Shown: positions 13,966 to 23,384 of the stretch, in pieces
How the letters are laid out: each line of letters begins with the position of its first letter
How positions within the stretch are numbered: the first letter of the stretch is position 1
Assembly (NCBI RefSeq): GCF_003030345.1
Contig: NZ_CP028158.1
Location: forward strand, 5,580,001-5,644,000
DNA from: Plantactinospora sp. BC1
GTDB taxonomy: Bacteria; Actinomycetota; Actinomycetes; Mycobacteriales; Micromonosporaceae
Direction: 5' to 3'
DNA length: 64,000 bases
Program-made: the position numbers and the translations under genes
Notes under the pieces: generated by a model
The model's input: the letters and a program-made list of their open reading frames with translations, nothing else
Database searches by the model: none
What the model was told of the DNA's origin: nothing

Positions 13966-14721
13966 TCAGATCCAGGGCGGGGGTGCCGGCAGTGGCCCGG
14001 CCGGCGTGACGACGAGGCTGGTACCGGCGCTGCGGCCGGTCAGCCAGCCGGCCAGTTCGTGTGCCGGGCCGGCGACGGTACGCAGCTCCGGGCCGCTCTC
14101 CGGCGCCGGGATGCCCACTGGCCGACCCCGGCCGGTGCCGACGGTCAGCGGCTGCCCGGTCTCCGCCGGCACCAGCACCAGGGCGAGTGGATCGTCCCGC
14201 TCGGCCAGGTCGTGCACCACCTCGTGCAGCAGCCGCTGGCCGAACGCGTCCGGCCAGTCGGCGGTCCGGTAGCCGGCGGCGAGGTCGACGTGGTGCACCT
14301 CCACCTCGCGCAGCCGTCCCCAGGCCAGGGTGGCGGCCGGACGCAGCCCGCGGGCGGAGCGGACCTGCGCGGCCCAGGCCTCCGTCGGCAGTTCCGCGGC
14401 CGCGTCGACGAAGCGTTGCGCGCTGGCCCGCAGATCGGCGAGCTGGGCGGCGGCCGGCCGGGCCGCGCCGGCCGCGATCTCCGCGTTCCGGGCCGCCGGG
14501 CTCGGGTACTGCGGGATGTCCGCACCGGTACGCGCCGAGGTCAGCAGGTTGACGAAGCTGTCGGCGTTCCGGGCGAGGTGGGTGAGGACGTGTCCCCGGG
14601 TCCAGCCGGGAAGCAGGGACGGCTCGCCGATCGCCGCGTCGTCGAGCCCGTCGACGGTCCGCAACAGCCGGGCCGTCGCCCGGTCCACCTCGGGCAGCAG
14701 CGCGAGCGGGTCGAGTGTCAC
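13966..14721 (-). CDS. Maleylpyruvate isomerase-family mycothiol-dependent protein
   Basis: This 251-residue protein has the DinB-like four-helix MDMPI N-terminal domain. The metal-binding histidines are in LPGWTRGHVLTHLARNAD (residues ~38-55) and in REVEVHHVDL. A smaller C-terminal domain ends in AHELAGWLTGR. Family members use mycothiol as a cofactor in isomerisation or detoxification. The start codon is in good context and the gene is 31 nt upstream of the MBL-fold gene, probably in the same transcript. Confidence 0.9.
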   Translation of the reverse strand: MTLDPLALLPEVDRATARLLRTVDGLDDAAIGEPSLLPGWTRGHVLTHLARNADSFVNLLTSARTGADIPQYPSPAARNAEIAAGAARPAAAQLADLRASAQRFVDAAAELPTEAWAAQVRSARGLRPAATLAWGRLREVEVHHVDLAAGYRTADWPDAFGQRLLHEVVHDLAERDDPLALVLVPAETGQPLTVGTGRGRPVGIPAPESGPELRTVAGPAHELAGWLTGRSAGTSLVVTPAGPLPAPPPWI

Positions 14722-14795
14722 GACTCACGACGATAGCGGTCGACGGCCGGCGGGGCGCGGCGCCTGCGCCGGGAGTGGCGGAGAAGGAATTGGCT

Positions 14796-14824
14796 TTCGG
14801 TGTGGTCGGGCCAGCACCTACCGT
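14796..14824 (+). promoter_or_regulatory. Candidate promoter for the small ORF-rsgA unit
   Basis: TTCGGT (14796-14801) and TACCGT (14819-14824) are separated by 17 bp, with the predicted start about 30 nt before the ATG at 14861. The -10 hexamer equals that of the tRNA-array promoter. Confidence 0.4.
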
Positions 14825-14860
14825 TCGGGTACACACACCCGCAAGGCGTGAGGAGGTGGG

Positions 14861-14944
14861 ATGCATGCCGGTCGCAGTGCGCGGGGCCACCGTTTCCACT
14901 TCTGGATTCCACTGCTGAATCTCACTCCTGACGACAAGGGTTGA
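14861..14944 (+). CDS. 27-aa ORF tightly coupled to rsgA
   Basis: ATG 14861 follows a strong ribosome site (GAGGAGGTGGG) and encodes MHAGRSARGHRFHFWIPLLN followed by LTPDDKG. Its TGA ends one base before the rsgA ATG, which itself has no independent Shine-Dalgarno sequence. The arrangement suggests real translation, either as a leader ORF that feeds ribosomes into rsgA or as a small protein. A second, overlapping 17-codon ORF starts at 14865. I do not recognise either peptide. Confidence 0.5.
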   Translation: MHAGRSARGHRFHFWIPLLNLTPDDKG

Positions 14945-14945
14945 C

Positions 14946-16016
14946 ATGACCTTCGATCTCGCGTCCCTCGGTTGGGACGCGTCCGCGGCCGCTCCGTACC
15001 CGGAACGCGGCGACGAACTACGGCCCGGCCGGGTGGTCCGGGCCGACCGGGGGATCTGCACGGTGCTCGGTGCCGGGGGACCGGTCCGGGCCAGCCTCGG
15101 CGGCGGGGTACTGATCGCCGCCGCCCGGGACGCGGTCAACCTGCCCTGTGCGGGTGACTGGGTGCTGGTCCGCGACTGGCCGGACCGGCGACTGACCGTG
15201 GAGGCGGTGCTGCCCCGGCGTACCGCGATCGTGCGGCGGACCGCCGACAAGGACTCGTCCGGGCAGGTACTGGCGGCGAACGCCGACGCGGTGGCGGTGA
15301 TCGAGCCGCTGCACCCGTCCCCGGACGTGGCCCGGATCGAGCGGCTGATCGCGCTGGCCTGGGAGTCCGGCGCCACCCCACTGCTGGTGCTCACCAAGTG
15401 CGACCTGGTGGCCGATCCGTCGGCGGTGGCCGAGCAGCTCGGCCAGGTGGCGCCCGGTGTCGAGGTGCTGCCGGTGAGCGCCCAGCGCGGGACCGGGCTG
15501 GCCCGGTTGCGTCCGTGGATCGCGACCGGCCGGACCCTGGCGCTGCTCGGGCCGTCCGGCGCCGGCAAGTCGACGCTGGTGAACGCGCTGGCCGGCGCGA
15601 CGGTGATGACCACACAGGGGGTACGCGGGGTGGACGGCAAGGGCCGGCACACCACCACGCACCGGCAGCTGATCCCGATCCCGGGCGGGGGAGCGGTGCT
15701 GGACACCCCGGGCGTGCGGGCGGTCGGCCTGCTCGACGCGGCGGCCGGGCTGGACCAGGCCTTCGCCGATGTGACGGCGCTCGTCTCGGCCTGCCGGTTC
15801 GCCGACTGCGGGCACCGGGGCGAGCCGGGCTGCGCGATCCAGGTCGCGCTGGAGACCGGTGAACTGAGCCCCCGGCGCTGGGCGAGCTGGCAGAAACTCC
15901 AGCGCGAGGTGGCGTACGAGACACGCCGTCGGGACGCGCGGTTGGCGGCCGAGGAGCGGTACAAATGGAAGCGGATTCGCAAGGAGCAGCGGAGCCGGGG
16001 CGGCCCGGGGCGCTGA
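14946..16016 (+). CDS. rsgA: Ribosome small subunit-dependent GTPase RsgA
   Basis: RsgA is the circularly permuted GTPase that checks late 30S subunit maturation. The permuted motif order is visible: G4 TKCDL (residue ~153) precedes G1 GPSGAGKST (~199), then G3 DTPGVR (~255). An N-terminal OB-fold region precedes them and a C-terminal zinc knuckle CRFADCGHRGEPGC follows. Length 356 is typical. Translation is probably coupled to the 27-codon ORF immediately upstream. Confidence 0.95.
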   Translation: MTFDLASLGWDASAAAPYPERGDELRPGRVVRADRGICTVLGAGGPVRASLGGGVLIAAARDAVNLPCAGDWVLVRDWPDRRLTVEAVLPRRTAIVRRTADKDSSGQVLAANADAVAVIEPLHPSPDVARIERLIALAWESGATPLLVLTKCDLVADPSAVAEQLGQVAPGVEVLPVSAQRGTGLARLRPWIATGRTLALLGPSGAGKSTLVNALAGATVMTTQGVRGVDGKGRHTTTHRQLIPIPGGGAVLDTPGVRAVGLLDAAAGLDQAFADVTALVSACRFADCGHRGEPGCAIQVALETGELSPRRWASWQKLQREVAYETRRRDARLAAEERYKWKRIRKEQRSRGGPGR

Positions 16017-16183
16017 TCGGCCCGGAACCCGGGGCCGGTGCGGTCGTCGGGGACGCGGCGTCGAGCTGCGGGAATCTGCCGGTGCGGAAAACTGTCATAC
16101 GCCGGGGCTAGAGTTGCCGAGGCGCTTCTCTGCGCCACCAAATCGGACAGAACATATCTTTTCTCCCCGGGAGTGCGCGGACA

Positions 16184-19100
16184 GTGGCCGACCGACTGAT
16201 CATCCGTGGCGCGCGTGAACACAACCTGCGCGACGTCAACCTCGACCTGCCGCGCGACGCCATGATCGTCTTCACCGGGCTCTCCGGCTCCGGCAAATCC
16301 AGCCTGGCCTTCGACACGATCTTCGCCGAGGGGCAACGGCGTTACGTGGAGTCGCTGTCGTCGTACGCCCGGCAGTTCCTCGGCCAGATGGACAAGCCGG
16401 ACGTCGACTTCATCGAAGGGCTCAGCCCGGCCGTCTCGATCGACCAGAAGTCCACCTCCCGCAACCCGCGCTCCACCGTCGGCACCATCACCGAGGTCTA
16501 CGACTACCTCCGGCTGCTCTTCGCCCGGGTCGGCGAGCCGCACTGCCCGATCTGCGGCCAGAAGATCTCCAAGCAGAGCCCGCAGCAGATCGTCGACCGG
16601 GTGCTGGCGATGGAGGAGGGCACCCGGTTCATGGTGCTCGCCCCGGTGGTGCGCGGCCGCAAGGGCGAATACGTCGACCTCTTCGCCGAGCTACAGGCCA
16701 AGGGCTACGCCCGGGCCCGGGTCGACGGGGTGGTCTATCCGCTGACCGAGCCGCCGAAGCTGAAGAAGCAGGAGAAGCACACCATCGAGGTGGTGGTCGA
16801 CCGGCTCACCGTCAAGGCGAGCGCCAAGCAGCGGCTCACCGACTCGGTCGAGGCCACGCTCGGGCTCTCCGGCGGGCTGGTGCTGCTCGACTTCGTCGAC
16901 CTGCCGGAGGACGACCCGGCCCGGGAGCGGCGCTACTCGGAGCACCTGGCCTGCCCCAACGACCACCCGCTGGCGATCGAGGACCTCGAACCCCGGGTCT
17001 TCTCCTTCAACGCCCCGTACGGCGCCTGCCCCGAGTGCACCGGGCTCGGCACCAAGAAGGAGGTCGACGCCGACCTGATCATCCCGGATCCGGAGCGGAC
17101 CCTGCGGGAGGGCGCCGTCCAGCCGTGGTCCGGTGGGCAGACCCAGGAATACTTCCTCCGGCTGTTGCAGGCGCTGGGCGAGGCGGAGCACTTCGACCTC
17201 GACACCCCGTGGCGGGCGCTCCCGTCCCGGGCGCAGAAGACCATCCTGCACGGCTCCGGCGACCAGGTGCACGTCCGCTACCGCAACAAGTACGGCCGCG
17301 AGCGCTCCTACTACACCGGCTTCGAGGGCGTGGTGCAGTGGATCGAGCGGCGGCACAACGACACCGAGTCGGAGTGGTCCCGGGACAAGTACGAGGGCTA
17401 CATGCGGGACGTCCCCTGCCCGGTCTGCCGGGGCAGCCGACTCAAGCCCGAGGTGCTGGCGGTCACCCTCGGCGGACGGAACATCGCCGAGGTCTGCGCG
17501 CTCTCGGTCGGCGAGTGCGCCGAGCTGCTCGGCGGGATGACCCTGACCGACCGGCAGAAGATGATCGCCGAGCGGGTGCTCAAGGAGATCAACGCCCGGC
17601 TGCGCTTCCTGGTCGACGTCGGCCTGGACTACCTGTCGCTGGACCGGCCGGCCGGCACCCTCTCCGGCGGCGAGGCGCAGCGGATCCGGCTCGCCACCCA
17701 GATCGGCTCCGGCCTGGTCGGGGTGCTCTACGTGCTGGACGAGCCGTCGATCGGGCTGCACCAGCGGGACAACCACCGGCTGATCGAGACGCTGGTCCGG
17801 CTCAAGGGGCTGGGCAACACGCTGATCGTGGTGGAGCACGACGAGGACACCATCCGGACGGCGGACTGGATCGTCGACATCGGCCCGGGGGCCGGCGAGC
17901 ACGGCGGCAAGATCGTGCACAGCGGGTCCGTGCCGGAGCTGTTGTCGAACGAGGAGTCGGTGACCGGGGCGTACCTCTCCGGGCGCAGGTCGATCCCGAC
18001 CCCGAAGGGGCGGCGGCCGCAGATGCCGGGCCGGGAGCTGGTGGTGCAGGGGGCGCGCGAGCACAACCTGCGCAACCTCACCGTCTCCTTCCCGCTCGGC
18101 CAGTTCATCGCGGTCACCGGGGTCAGCGGCTCCGGCAAGTCGACCCTGGTCAACGACATCCTCTACGCGGTGCTGGCCAACCAGATCAACGGGGCCCGGC
18201 TGGTGCCCGGCCGGCACACCCGGATCACCGGCCTGGAGCACGTCGACAAGGTGGTCGGGGTCGACCAGTCGCCGATCGGGCGCACCCCGAGGTCGAACCC
18301 GGCGACGTACACCGGGGTCTGGGACCACGTCCGCAAGCTCTTCGCCGAGACCACCGAGGCGAAGGTCCGGGGGTACGGGCCGGGCCGGTTCTCCTTCAAC
18401 GTCAAGGGCGGCCGGTGCGAGGCGTGCAGCGGCGACGGCACGATCAAGATCGAGATGAACTTCCTGCCGGACGTCTACGTGCCGTGCGAGGTCTGCAAGG
18501 GCGCCCGCTACAACCGGGAGACCCTGGAGGTGCACTACAAGGGGCGGACGGTCTCGGACATCCTGGAGATGCCGATCGAGGAGGCGGCCGAGTTCTTCTC
18601 GGCGATCCCGGCCATCCACCGGCACCTGAAGACCCTGGTCGACGTCGGCCTCGGGTACGTCCGGCTCGGCCAGCCGGCGCCGACCCTCTCCGGCGGCGAG
18701 GCGCAGCGGGTCAAGCTCGCCTCCGAGTTGCAGAAGCGCTCCACCGGCCGGACGGTGTACGTGCTCGACGAGCCGACCACCGGGCTGCACTTCGAGGACA
18801 TCCGCAAGCTGCTCGGGGTGCTGGAGAGCCTGGTCGACAAGGGCAACACCGTGATCGTCATCGAGCACAACCTCGATGTGATCAAGACCGCCGACTGGCT
18901 GGTCGACATGGGCCCGGAGGGCGGGCACCGGGGCGGCCTGGTGCTGGCCACCGGTACCCCGGAAGAGCTGGCGGAGGTGCCGGAGAGCCACACCGGCCAG
19001 TTCCTCCGGCCGGTGCTCGGGCTGACCGGCCCGCCCCGGGGAGCGAGTGCCGCCACCACCCGGGCGGCCCGGGCCAACGGCACCGTGAAGGCGAACGGCA

Positions 19101-19291
19101 CCGCCAGGGCCGCGTCCGCCAACGGCGGCGTGACCAGGGCGAACGGCGCCGGTGACGGTGCCGTGAAGGCCGGTAACGGCCGGGCCGTCGAGGGTACGGT
19201 GAAGGGCGGCGCCGCCCGGGCCGGTACGACGGCGAAGGCCACGACCGCGAAGACCGGTACGGCGAAGAGCCGGCGCACCGGAAAGTCCTGA
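16184..19291 (+). CDS. uvrA: Excinuclease ABC subunit UvrA with basic low-complexity tail
   Basis: UvrA is the damage-sensing ATPase of nucleotide excision repair. Both ATPase halves are complete: Walker [10 protein letters not shown] (residue ~32) and GVSGSGKST (~645), with signature [12 protein letters not shown] (~490) and a second [12 protein letters not shown]. Zinc sites are visible in [11 protein letters not shown] and in the C-terminal half. The GTG start at 16184 gives [14 protein letters not shown], the usual N-terminus. The last ~85 residues are an Ala/Gly/Thr/Lys-rich tail absent from UvrA of standard length (~950). A degenerate palindrome (AGAACATATCTTTTCT, 16147-16162) is too weak to call a LexA box. 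Confidence 0.97.
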   Translation: MADRLIIRGAREHNLRDVNLDLPRDAMIVFTGLSGSGKSSLAFDTIFAEGQRRYVESLSSYARQFLGQMDKPDVDFIEGLSPAVSIDQKSTSRNPRSTVGTITEVYDYLRLLFARVGEPHCPICGQKISKQSPQQIVDRVLAMEEGTRFMVLAPVVRGRKGEYVDLFAELQAKGYARARVDGVVYPLTEPPKLKKQEKHTIEVVVDRLTVKASAKQRLTDSVEATLGLSGGLVLLDFVDLPEDDPARERRYSEHLACPNDHPLAIEDLEPRVFSFNAPYGACPECTGLGTKKEVDADLIIPDPERTLREGAVQPWSGGQTQEYFLRLLQALGEAEHFDLDTPWRALPSRAQKTILHGSGDQVHVRYRNKYGRERSYYTGFEGVVQWIERRHNDTESEWSRDKYEGYMRDVPCPVCRGSRLKPEVLAVTLGGRNIAEVCALSVGECAELLGGMTLTDRQKMIAERVLKEINARLRFLVDVGLDYLSLDRPAGTLSGGEAQRIRLATQIGSGLVGVLYVLDEPSIGLHQRDNHRLIETLVRLKGLGNTLIVVEHDEDTIRTADWIVDIGPGAGEHGGKIVHSGSVPELLSNEESVTGAYLSGRRSIPTPKGRRPQMPGRELVVQGAREHNLRNLTVSFPLGQFIAVTGVSGSGKSTLVNDILYAVLANQINGARLVPGRHTRITGLEHVDKVVGVDQSPIGRTPRSNPATYTGVWDHVRKLFAETTEAKVRGYGPGRFSFNVKGGRCEACSGDGTIKIEMNFLPDVYVPCEVCKGARYNRETLEVHYKGRTVSDILEMPIEEAAEFFSAIPAIHRHLKTLVDVGLGYVRLGQPAPTLSGGEAQRVKLASELQKRSTGRTVYVLDEPTTGLHFEDIRKLLGVLESLVDKGNTVIVIEHNLDVIKTADWLVDMGPEGGHRGGLVLATGTPEELAEVPESHTGQFLRPVLGLTGPPRGASAATTRAARANGTVKANGTARAASANGGVTRANGAGDGAVKAGNGRAVEGTVKGGAARAGTTAKATTAKTGTAKSRRTGKS

Positions 19292-19385
19292 CGCCGGTCC
19301 GGTTGAACCGGTTGGTGGATATATCCGTGTCTTCGGGCGTGGCCGCGGACGACCAGGAGCGCGGCGCCGAAGAGGAAGGCTAGGT

Positions 19386-19874
19386 ATGAGTGACGAACTG
19401 ACCGGGCCGGGCACGCAGACCCGACGGGCGCTGTTGGCGGGCGCGGGTGCGGTGGGCGTTTCCGTGGTGTTGGCCGCGTGCGGCACCGGTGACGACGACG
19501 CGCTCGACGGCACCGGAAGCAGCCCGTCGGCCGGCGGCGCTCCGGCTCCCAGCGGTTCGGCGAGCGCTCCGGCCGACGGTGGCGGTGCCGCCGCGCTGGC
19601 CAAGAAGAGCGAGATCCCGGTCGGCGGCGGCAAGATCTTCGCTGACCAGCAGGTCGTGGTCACCCAGCCGACCGAGGGCGAGTTCAAGGCCTTCAGCTCG
19701 ATCTGCACCCACCAGCAGTGCCCGGTGACCGGGGTCGACGGGGGCACGATCAACTGTAGTTGCCACTTCAGCAAGTTCTCCGTGGCCGACGGTTCGGTCA
19801 AGGGCGGCCCGGCCACCAAGCCGCTGGCCGAGAAGAAGGTCACCGTCGACGGGGACAACATCGTCCTGGCCTGA
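19386..19874 (+). CDS. Rieske [2Fe-2S] protein, predicted Tat-exported lipoprotein
   Basis: This 162-residue protein begins [20 protein letters not shown] followed by a lipobox AACG, so it should be exported through the twin-arginine pathway and lipid-anchored. After an S/P/G/A-rich linker comes the Rieske domain with CTHQQC (residue ~106) and CSCHFSKF (~124), providing Cys-His pairs for a 2Fe-2S cluster. It is not part of a cytochrome bc1 locus; its neighbours are uvrA and uvrC. The redox partner is unknown. Confidence 0.9.
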   Translation: MSDELTGPGTQTRRALLAGAGAVGVSVVLAACGTGDDDALDGTGSSPSAGGAPAPSGSASAPADGGGAAALAKKSEIPVGGGKIFADQQVVVTQPTEGEFKAFSSICTHQQCPVTGVDGGTINCSCHFSKFSVADGSVKGGPATKPLAEKKVTVDGDNIVLA

Positions 19875-19938
19875 GCGCCGGGTCGCCTGGCGCGGTCGAC
19901 CCTCCGTCGCCGCGCCGGGCGGTGTCCCAGCCGGGGTC

Positions 19939-19944
19939 TAGGCT
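19939..19944 (+). promoter_or_regulatory. -10 box TAGGCT, leaderless start of uvrC
   Basis: TAGGCT lies exactly 7 nt upstream of the uvrC GTG at 19952, with no Shine-Dalgarno sequence. The same hexamer and spacing occur at 43447. Confidence 0.6.
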
Positions 19945-19951
19945 TGTCGGC

Positions 19952-21904
19952 GTGCCCGACCCCGCTACCTATCGCCCGGCACCGGGCACCATTCCCGACC
20001 TGCCCGGGGTTTACCGATTCCGTGATCCCAGCGGCCGGGTGATCTATGTCGGCAAGGCGAAGAGCCTGCGCAGCCGGCTCAACTCCTACTTCGGCGACCT
20101 GTGGAATCTGCACCAGCGCACCCAGCAGATGGTCACCACCGCCGGCAGCGTGGACTGGGTCACCGTCGGCACCGAGGTCGAGGCGCTCCAGCTCGAATAC
20201 AACTGGATCAAGCAGTACGACCCCCGGTTCAACGTGCGCTACCGGGACGACAAGTCGTACCCCTATCTCGCCGTCACCCTCGACGAGGAGTTCCCCCGGC
20301 TCCAGGTGATGCGCGGCGCCAAGCGCAAGGGGGTGCGCTACTTCGGGCCGTACTCGCACGCCTGGGCGATCCGCGAGACGCTCGACCTGCTGCTCCGGGT
20401 CTTCCCGGCCCGGACCTGCTCGGCCGGGGTGTTCCGGCGGCAGGCCCAGATCGGCCGGCCCTGCCTGCTCGGCGACATCGGCAAGTGCTCGGCGCCGTGC
20501 GTCGGGCGGGCCTCGCCCGAGGAGCACCGCCAGATCGTCGAGGAGTTCTGCGACTTCATGGCCGGCCGCACCGACCAGATGGTCCGCCGGTTCGAACGCG
20601 AGATGGCCGAGGCCAGCGAGGCGCTGGAGTTCGAGCGGGCGGCCCGGCTGCGGGACGACATCGTGGCGCTGCGCCGGGCGATGGAGAAGCAGACCGTGGT
20701 CTTCGGCGACGGCACCGACGCCGACGTGGTGGCGTTCGCCGAGGATCCGCTGGAGGCGGCCGTCCAGGTCTTCCACGTCCGGGACGGCCGGGTACGCGGC
20801 CAGCGCGGCTGGGTGGTGGAGAAGGTCGAGGACCTCACCACCGGCGACCTGGTGCACCACTTCTGCTCCCAGGTCTACGGCGGGGCCGAGGGCGAGGGGG
20901 ACGTGCCCCGCGAGCTGCTGGTGCCCGCGCTGCCGGCCGACGTCGACGCGCTGGCCGAGTGGCTGTCGGCGCGTCGGGGCGGTGGCAAGGTCGCCCTGCG
21001 GGTGCCGCAGCGCGGCGACAAGAAGGCGTTGCTGGAGACCGTGGCCCGCAACGCCGCCGAGGCGTTGACCCGGCACAAGCTGCGCCGGGCCGGTGACCTG
21101 ACCACCCGCAGCGAGGCGCTCGACGAGATCACCGAGGCGCTCGGGATGCGTACCGCGCCGCTGCGTATCGAGTGCTACGACGTGTCACAGATCCAGGGCA
21201 CCGACGTGGTGGCCAGCATGGTGGTCTTCGAGGACGGCCTGCCGCGCAAGAGCGAATACCGGCGCTTCGTGGTGCGCGGGGCCACCGACGACCTGTCGGC
21301 GCTCTCCGAGGTGCTGCGCCGCCGGTTCGCCCGCTATCTCCAGGCGCGCGGCGAGACCGGGGAGATCGGCGACGAGATGGCCTCCGACCCGGACCGGCCG
21401 GGCATCGACCCGACGACCGGGCGGCCGCGCAAGTTCGCGTACCCGCCGCAGCTCGTGGTGGTGGACGGCGGGCAGCCGCAGGTCGCCGCTGCGGCGGAGG
21501 TCTTCGCCGAACTCGGCATCGACGACATCGCACTCTGCGGGTTGGCCAAGCGGCTGGAGGAGGTCTGGCTGCCCGGTGACGAGTTCCCGGTGATCCTGCC
21601 CCGCACCTCGGAGGGGCTCTATCTGCTGCAACGGGTCCGGGACGAGGCGCACCGGTTCGCCATCACGTTCCACCGGCAGCGCCGCTCCAAGCGGATGACC
21701 GTCTCCGGCCTCGACCAGGTCCCCGGCCTCGGCGAGGTACGCCGCAAGGCGCTGCTGCGGCACTTCGGCTCGGTGAAACGGCTGACGGCGGCCACCGTCG
21801 ACGAGATAGCCGAGGTGCCCGGGGTGGGCCGACGTACCGCCGAGGCGATCGTCGCTGCGCTGAACCCGGCGGAACCGCCGGAGAACGCCGACAACCCGGT
21901 GTAA
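19952..21904 (+). CDS. uvrC: Excinuclease ABC subunit UvrC
   Basis: UvrC makes both incisions around a UvrAB-bound lesion. This 650-residue protein has the N-terminal GIY-YIG nuclease ([20 protein letters not shown], residues ~16-35), a UVR motif near residues 210-240 ([15 protein letters not shown]), the UvrC RNase-H-like half with [20 protein letters not shown] and VVVDGG, and two C-terminal HhH motifs ([27 protein letters not shown]). GTG 19952 is chosen from the leaderless promoter; an earlier in-frame start would overlap the Rieske gene. Confidence 0.96.
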   Translation: MPDPATYRPAPGTIPDLPGVYRFRDPSGRVIYVGKAKSLRSRLNSYFGDLWNLHQRTQQMVTTAGSVDWVTVGTEVEALQLEYNWIKQYDPRFNVRYRDDKSYPYLAVTLDEEFPRLQVMRGAKRKGVRYFGPYSHAWAIRETLDLLLRVFPARTCSAGVFRRQAQIGRPCLLGDIGKCSAPCVGRASPEEHRQIVEEFCDFMAGRTDQMVRRFEREMAEASEALEFERAARLRDDIVALRRAMEKQTVVFGDGTDADVVAFAEDPLEAAVQVFHVRDGRVRGQRGWVVEKVEDLTTGDLVHHFCSQVYGGAEGEGDVPRELLVPALPADVDALAEWLSARRGGGKVALRVPQRGDKKALLETVARNAAEALTRHKLRRAGDLTTRSEALDEITEALGMRTAPLRIECYDVSQIQGTDVVASMVVFEDGLPRKSEYRRFVVRGATDDLSALSEVLRRRFARYLQARGETGEIGDEMASDPDRPGIDPTTGRPRKFAYPPQLVVVDGGQPQVAAAAEVFAELGIDDIALCGLAKRLEEVWLPGDEFPVILPRTSEGLYLLQRVRDEAHRFAITFHRQRRSKRMTVSGLDQVPGLGEVRRKALLRHFGSVKRLTAATVDEIAEVPGVGRRTAEAIVAALNPAEPPENADNPV

Positions 21905-21956
21905 CGGGGCGTCCCTCGGTCGCGACGACCAGCCGGAGCCGAGCCGGCCCGGTCGG

Positions 21957-22214
21957 TCAGCGGCTGCACTCCAGCAGTACCCACGCCTCGTACCCACCCG
22001 GCCAGGTGTAGCTGTCGATCACTTCGCAATCGGTGAATCCGGCGTCCCGGGCCCGGCCCAGGGCTTGACCGTACGCCCAGTCGTACGCCAGCCCCATGCT
22101 GCTGTAGCCCTCACCACGGAACTGTCTGGTCTCGTCGGCGTTCGCCGCCGCACTGGTGCCGAACACGACAAATGTCGCGCCAAGTAATCCGGACGTCACT
22201 CTTCGGATAAACAT
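21957..22214 (-). CDS. Small secreted protein, unknown function
   Basis: This 85-residue precursor has a clear Sec signal peptide (MFIRRVTSGLLGATFVVFGT) with probable cleavage after SAAANA. The mature ~60 residues contain two cysteines (FTDCEVI and LLECSR) that could form a disulfide, and a YDWAYGQALGRARDAGF helix. ATG 22214 is preferred over an upstream in-frame start because the signal peptide then begins immediately. I do not recognise the family. Confidence 0.65.
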   Translation of the reverse strand: MFIRRVTSGLLGATFVVFGTSAAANADETRQFRGEGYSSMGLAYDWAYGQALGRARDAGFTDCEVIDSYTWPGGYEAWVLLECSR

Positions 22215-22381
22215 CGCACCAGGATAAGGCGGCATCGATACGACCGCATGTGGAAGCGGGTCGCCGTCGATCCCGGTGTGGGTCGGTGCGGGATCGGCGA
22301 GGCTGGCCCGAATGTCCGAATCTCACCGATGATCAACTCGGCGCAGGCTGCGCCCGGCGGAATGCCGTCGGGGCTTCGGTC

Positions 22382-22492
22382 GTTACACCATGCGTACGGC
22401 CGAGTACCACCGCCTGTGACCTGGGCTGGTGGCCGGGCCTCGGGGAATGATCCGGGGTCGCCGGTCGTTACATATGGTGTTCGCCTGAGTAC
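22382..22492 (+). promoter_or_regulatory. Two tandem alternative-sigma-type promoters
   Basis: A ~35-bp element occurs twice, at 22377 and 22462. Each copy has GTTACA, a 14-bp spacer and GAGTAC (22382-22407 and 22467-22492). This resembles the GTTT..N14-16..GGGTA pattern of the SigB/SigF stress-sigma group. Both point towards the secreted cell-wall gene at 22633. The rest of 22215-22381 shows nothing else. Confidence 0.45.
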
Positions 22493-22569
22493 CAGCACCC
22501 CCCGTGCATGTAGTGCCAGGCGAACCTTCTTCTGTCCCTGGAGGCTTCGACAGTCTCGGGACGTGTGAT

Positions 22570-22623
22570 TTCCAATGACACCCCGGTTTTCCCCTGTGGG
22601 GTGTTGTTCCCCCGATTGGAAGG
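22570..22623 (+). promoter_or_regulatory. Nested hairpin over the ribosome site of the next gene
   Basis: An outer stem TTCCAAT/ATTGGAA (22570-22576 with 22615-22621) encloses an inner stem ACACCCC/GGGGTGT (22578-22584 with 22598-22604). The ribosome site GGAAGG (22618-22623) overlaps the outer stem, so folding would hide it. Genes of this kind are often under the cyclic-di-AMP ydaO riboswitch in actinobacteria, but I do not find that riboswitch's conserved core here. Confidence 0.5.
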
Positions 22624-22632
22624 TAGACCATC

Positions 22633-23349
22633 ATGAACACGACTCTGTTCAGCCGATGGCTCCCGGCCATCGAGCAGACTTCCCTGGTTCGTAGGACCGC
22701 TCTGGGTGTTGCTGGTCTGGCGTTCGTCGGTGGCGCTGTCGCCGGTCCCGCCGTGGCCGCTCACGCCGCCCCCGAGCACGTCGCTTCGCCGGTGTCGCAG
22801 TCGGTCATGGCCGACAAGGGCAACGACCACAAGAGCGACAAGAACGAGAAGGACCGTAAGAGCGACAAGCGTGACAAGCGCGAGGGCAAGGATCGTAAGC
22901 CGTCGCGGGACAAGCTGGTCCCGCACGGTGTGCAGGGTGGTCAGTCGCGGATTGCGCTGTCGGGTGAGCAGTCCGACAACGTCAAGGCGATCGTGAAGGC
23001 GACGAAGAAGGCGGGTCTGGACGAGCGTGCCGCGGTGATCGCCGTGGGTACCTCGTTGCAGGAGTCGAAGTTGGAGAACCTGGGTCACCTGGGTGACCGC
23101 AACGACCACGACTCGCTGGGCCTGTTCCAGCAGCGACCGTCGTCGGGTTGGGGTTCGCCGGAGCAGATCACCGATCCGGAGTACTCGACCATCGCGTTCC
23201 TCAAGGGGCTGAAGCAGGTTGACGGTTGGCAGGACCTGCCGCTGACCGTGGCCGCGCAGAAGGTACAGGTCTCGGCCTACCCCGACGCGTACGCGCAGTG
23301 GGAGGACCTGGCCGCCGACCTGGTCGCCAACACCTGGAACAACAGCTAA
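22633..23349 (+). CDS. Secreted lysozyme-like/transglycosylase-fold protein
   Basis: This 238-residue precursor has an N-terminal signal peptide (hydrophobic core TALGVAGLAFVGGAVAGPAV, cleavage near AHA-AP). A highly charged Lys/Asp linker follows (residues ~60-95). The C-terminal domain begins near residue 110 with a glutamate-containing helix (AVGTSLQESKLENL) and later SLGLFQQRPSSGWG, the pattern of actinobacterial transglycosylase-like domains that cleave or bind peptidoglycan. The repeated upstream promoters and structured leader suggest tight control. A 16-bp terminator hairpin follows at 23403. Confidence 0.75.
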   Translation: MNTTLFSRWLPAIEQTSLVRRTALGVAGLAFVGGAVAGPAVAAHAAPEHVASPVSQSVMADKGNDHKSDKNEKDRKSDKRDKREGKDRKPSRDKLVPHGVQGGQSRIALSGEQSDNVKAIVKATKKAGLDERAAVIAVGTSLQESKLENLGHLGDRNDHDSLGLFQQRPSSGWGSPEQITDPEYSTIAFLKGLKQVDGWQDLPLTVAAQKVQVSAYPDAYAQWEDLAADLVANTWNNS

Positions 23350-23384
23350 CAACAACAGGTAACAGCAACAGGTAACGAGAACGG

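Noticed and set aside
16147-16162. Possible LexA/SOS box before uvrA
   Set aside because: AGAACATATCTTTTCT keeps only part of the GAAC..GTTC palindrome, so it does not meet the actinobacterial consensus.
22215-22632. ydaO (cyclic-di-AMP) riboswitch before the secreted cell-wall gene
   Set aside because: The location is typical and a short CCGGTTTTCCCC..GGGGTG stretch is reminiscent, but the conserved junction sequences are not present. It is kept only as a structured leader.
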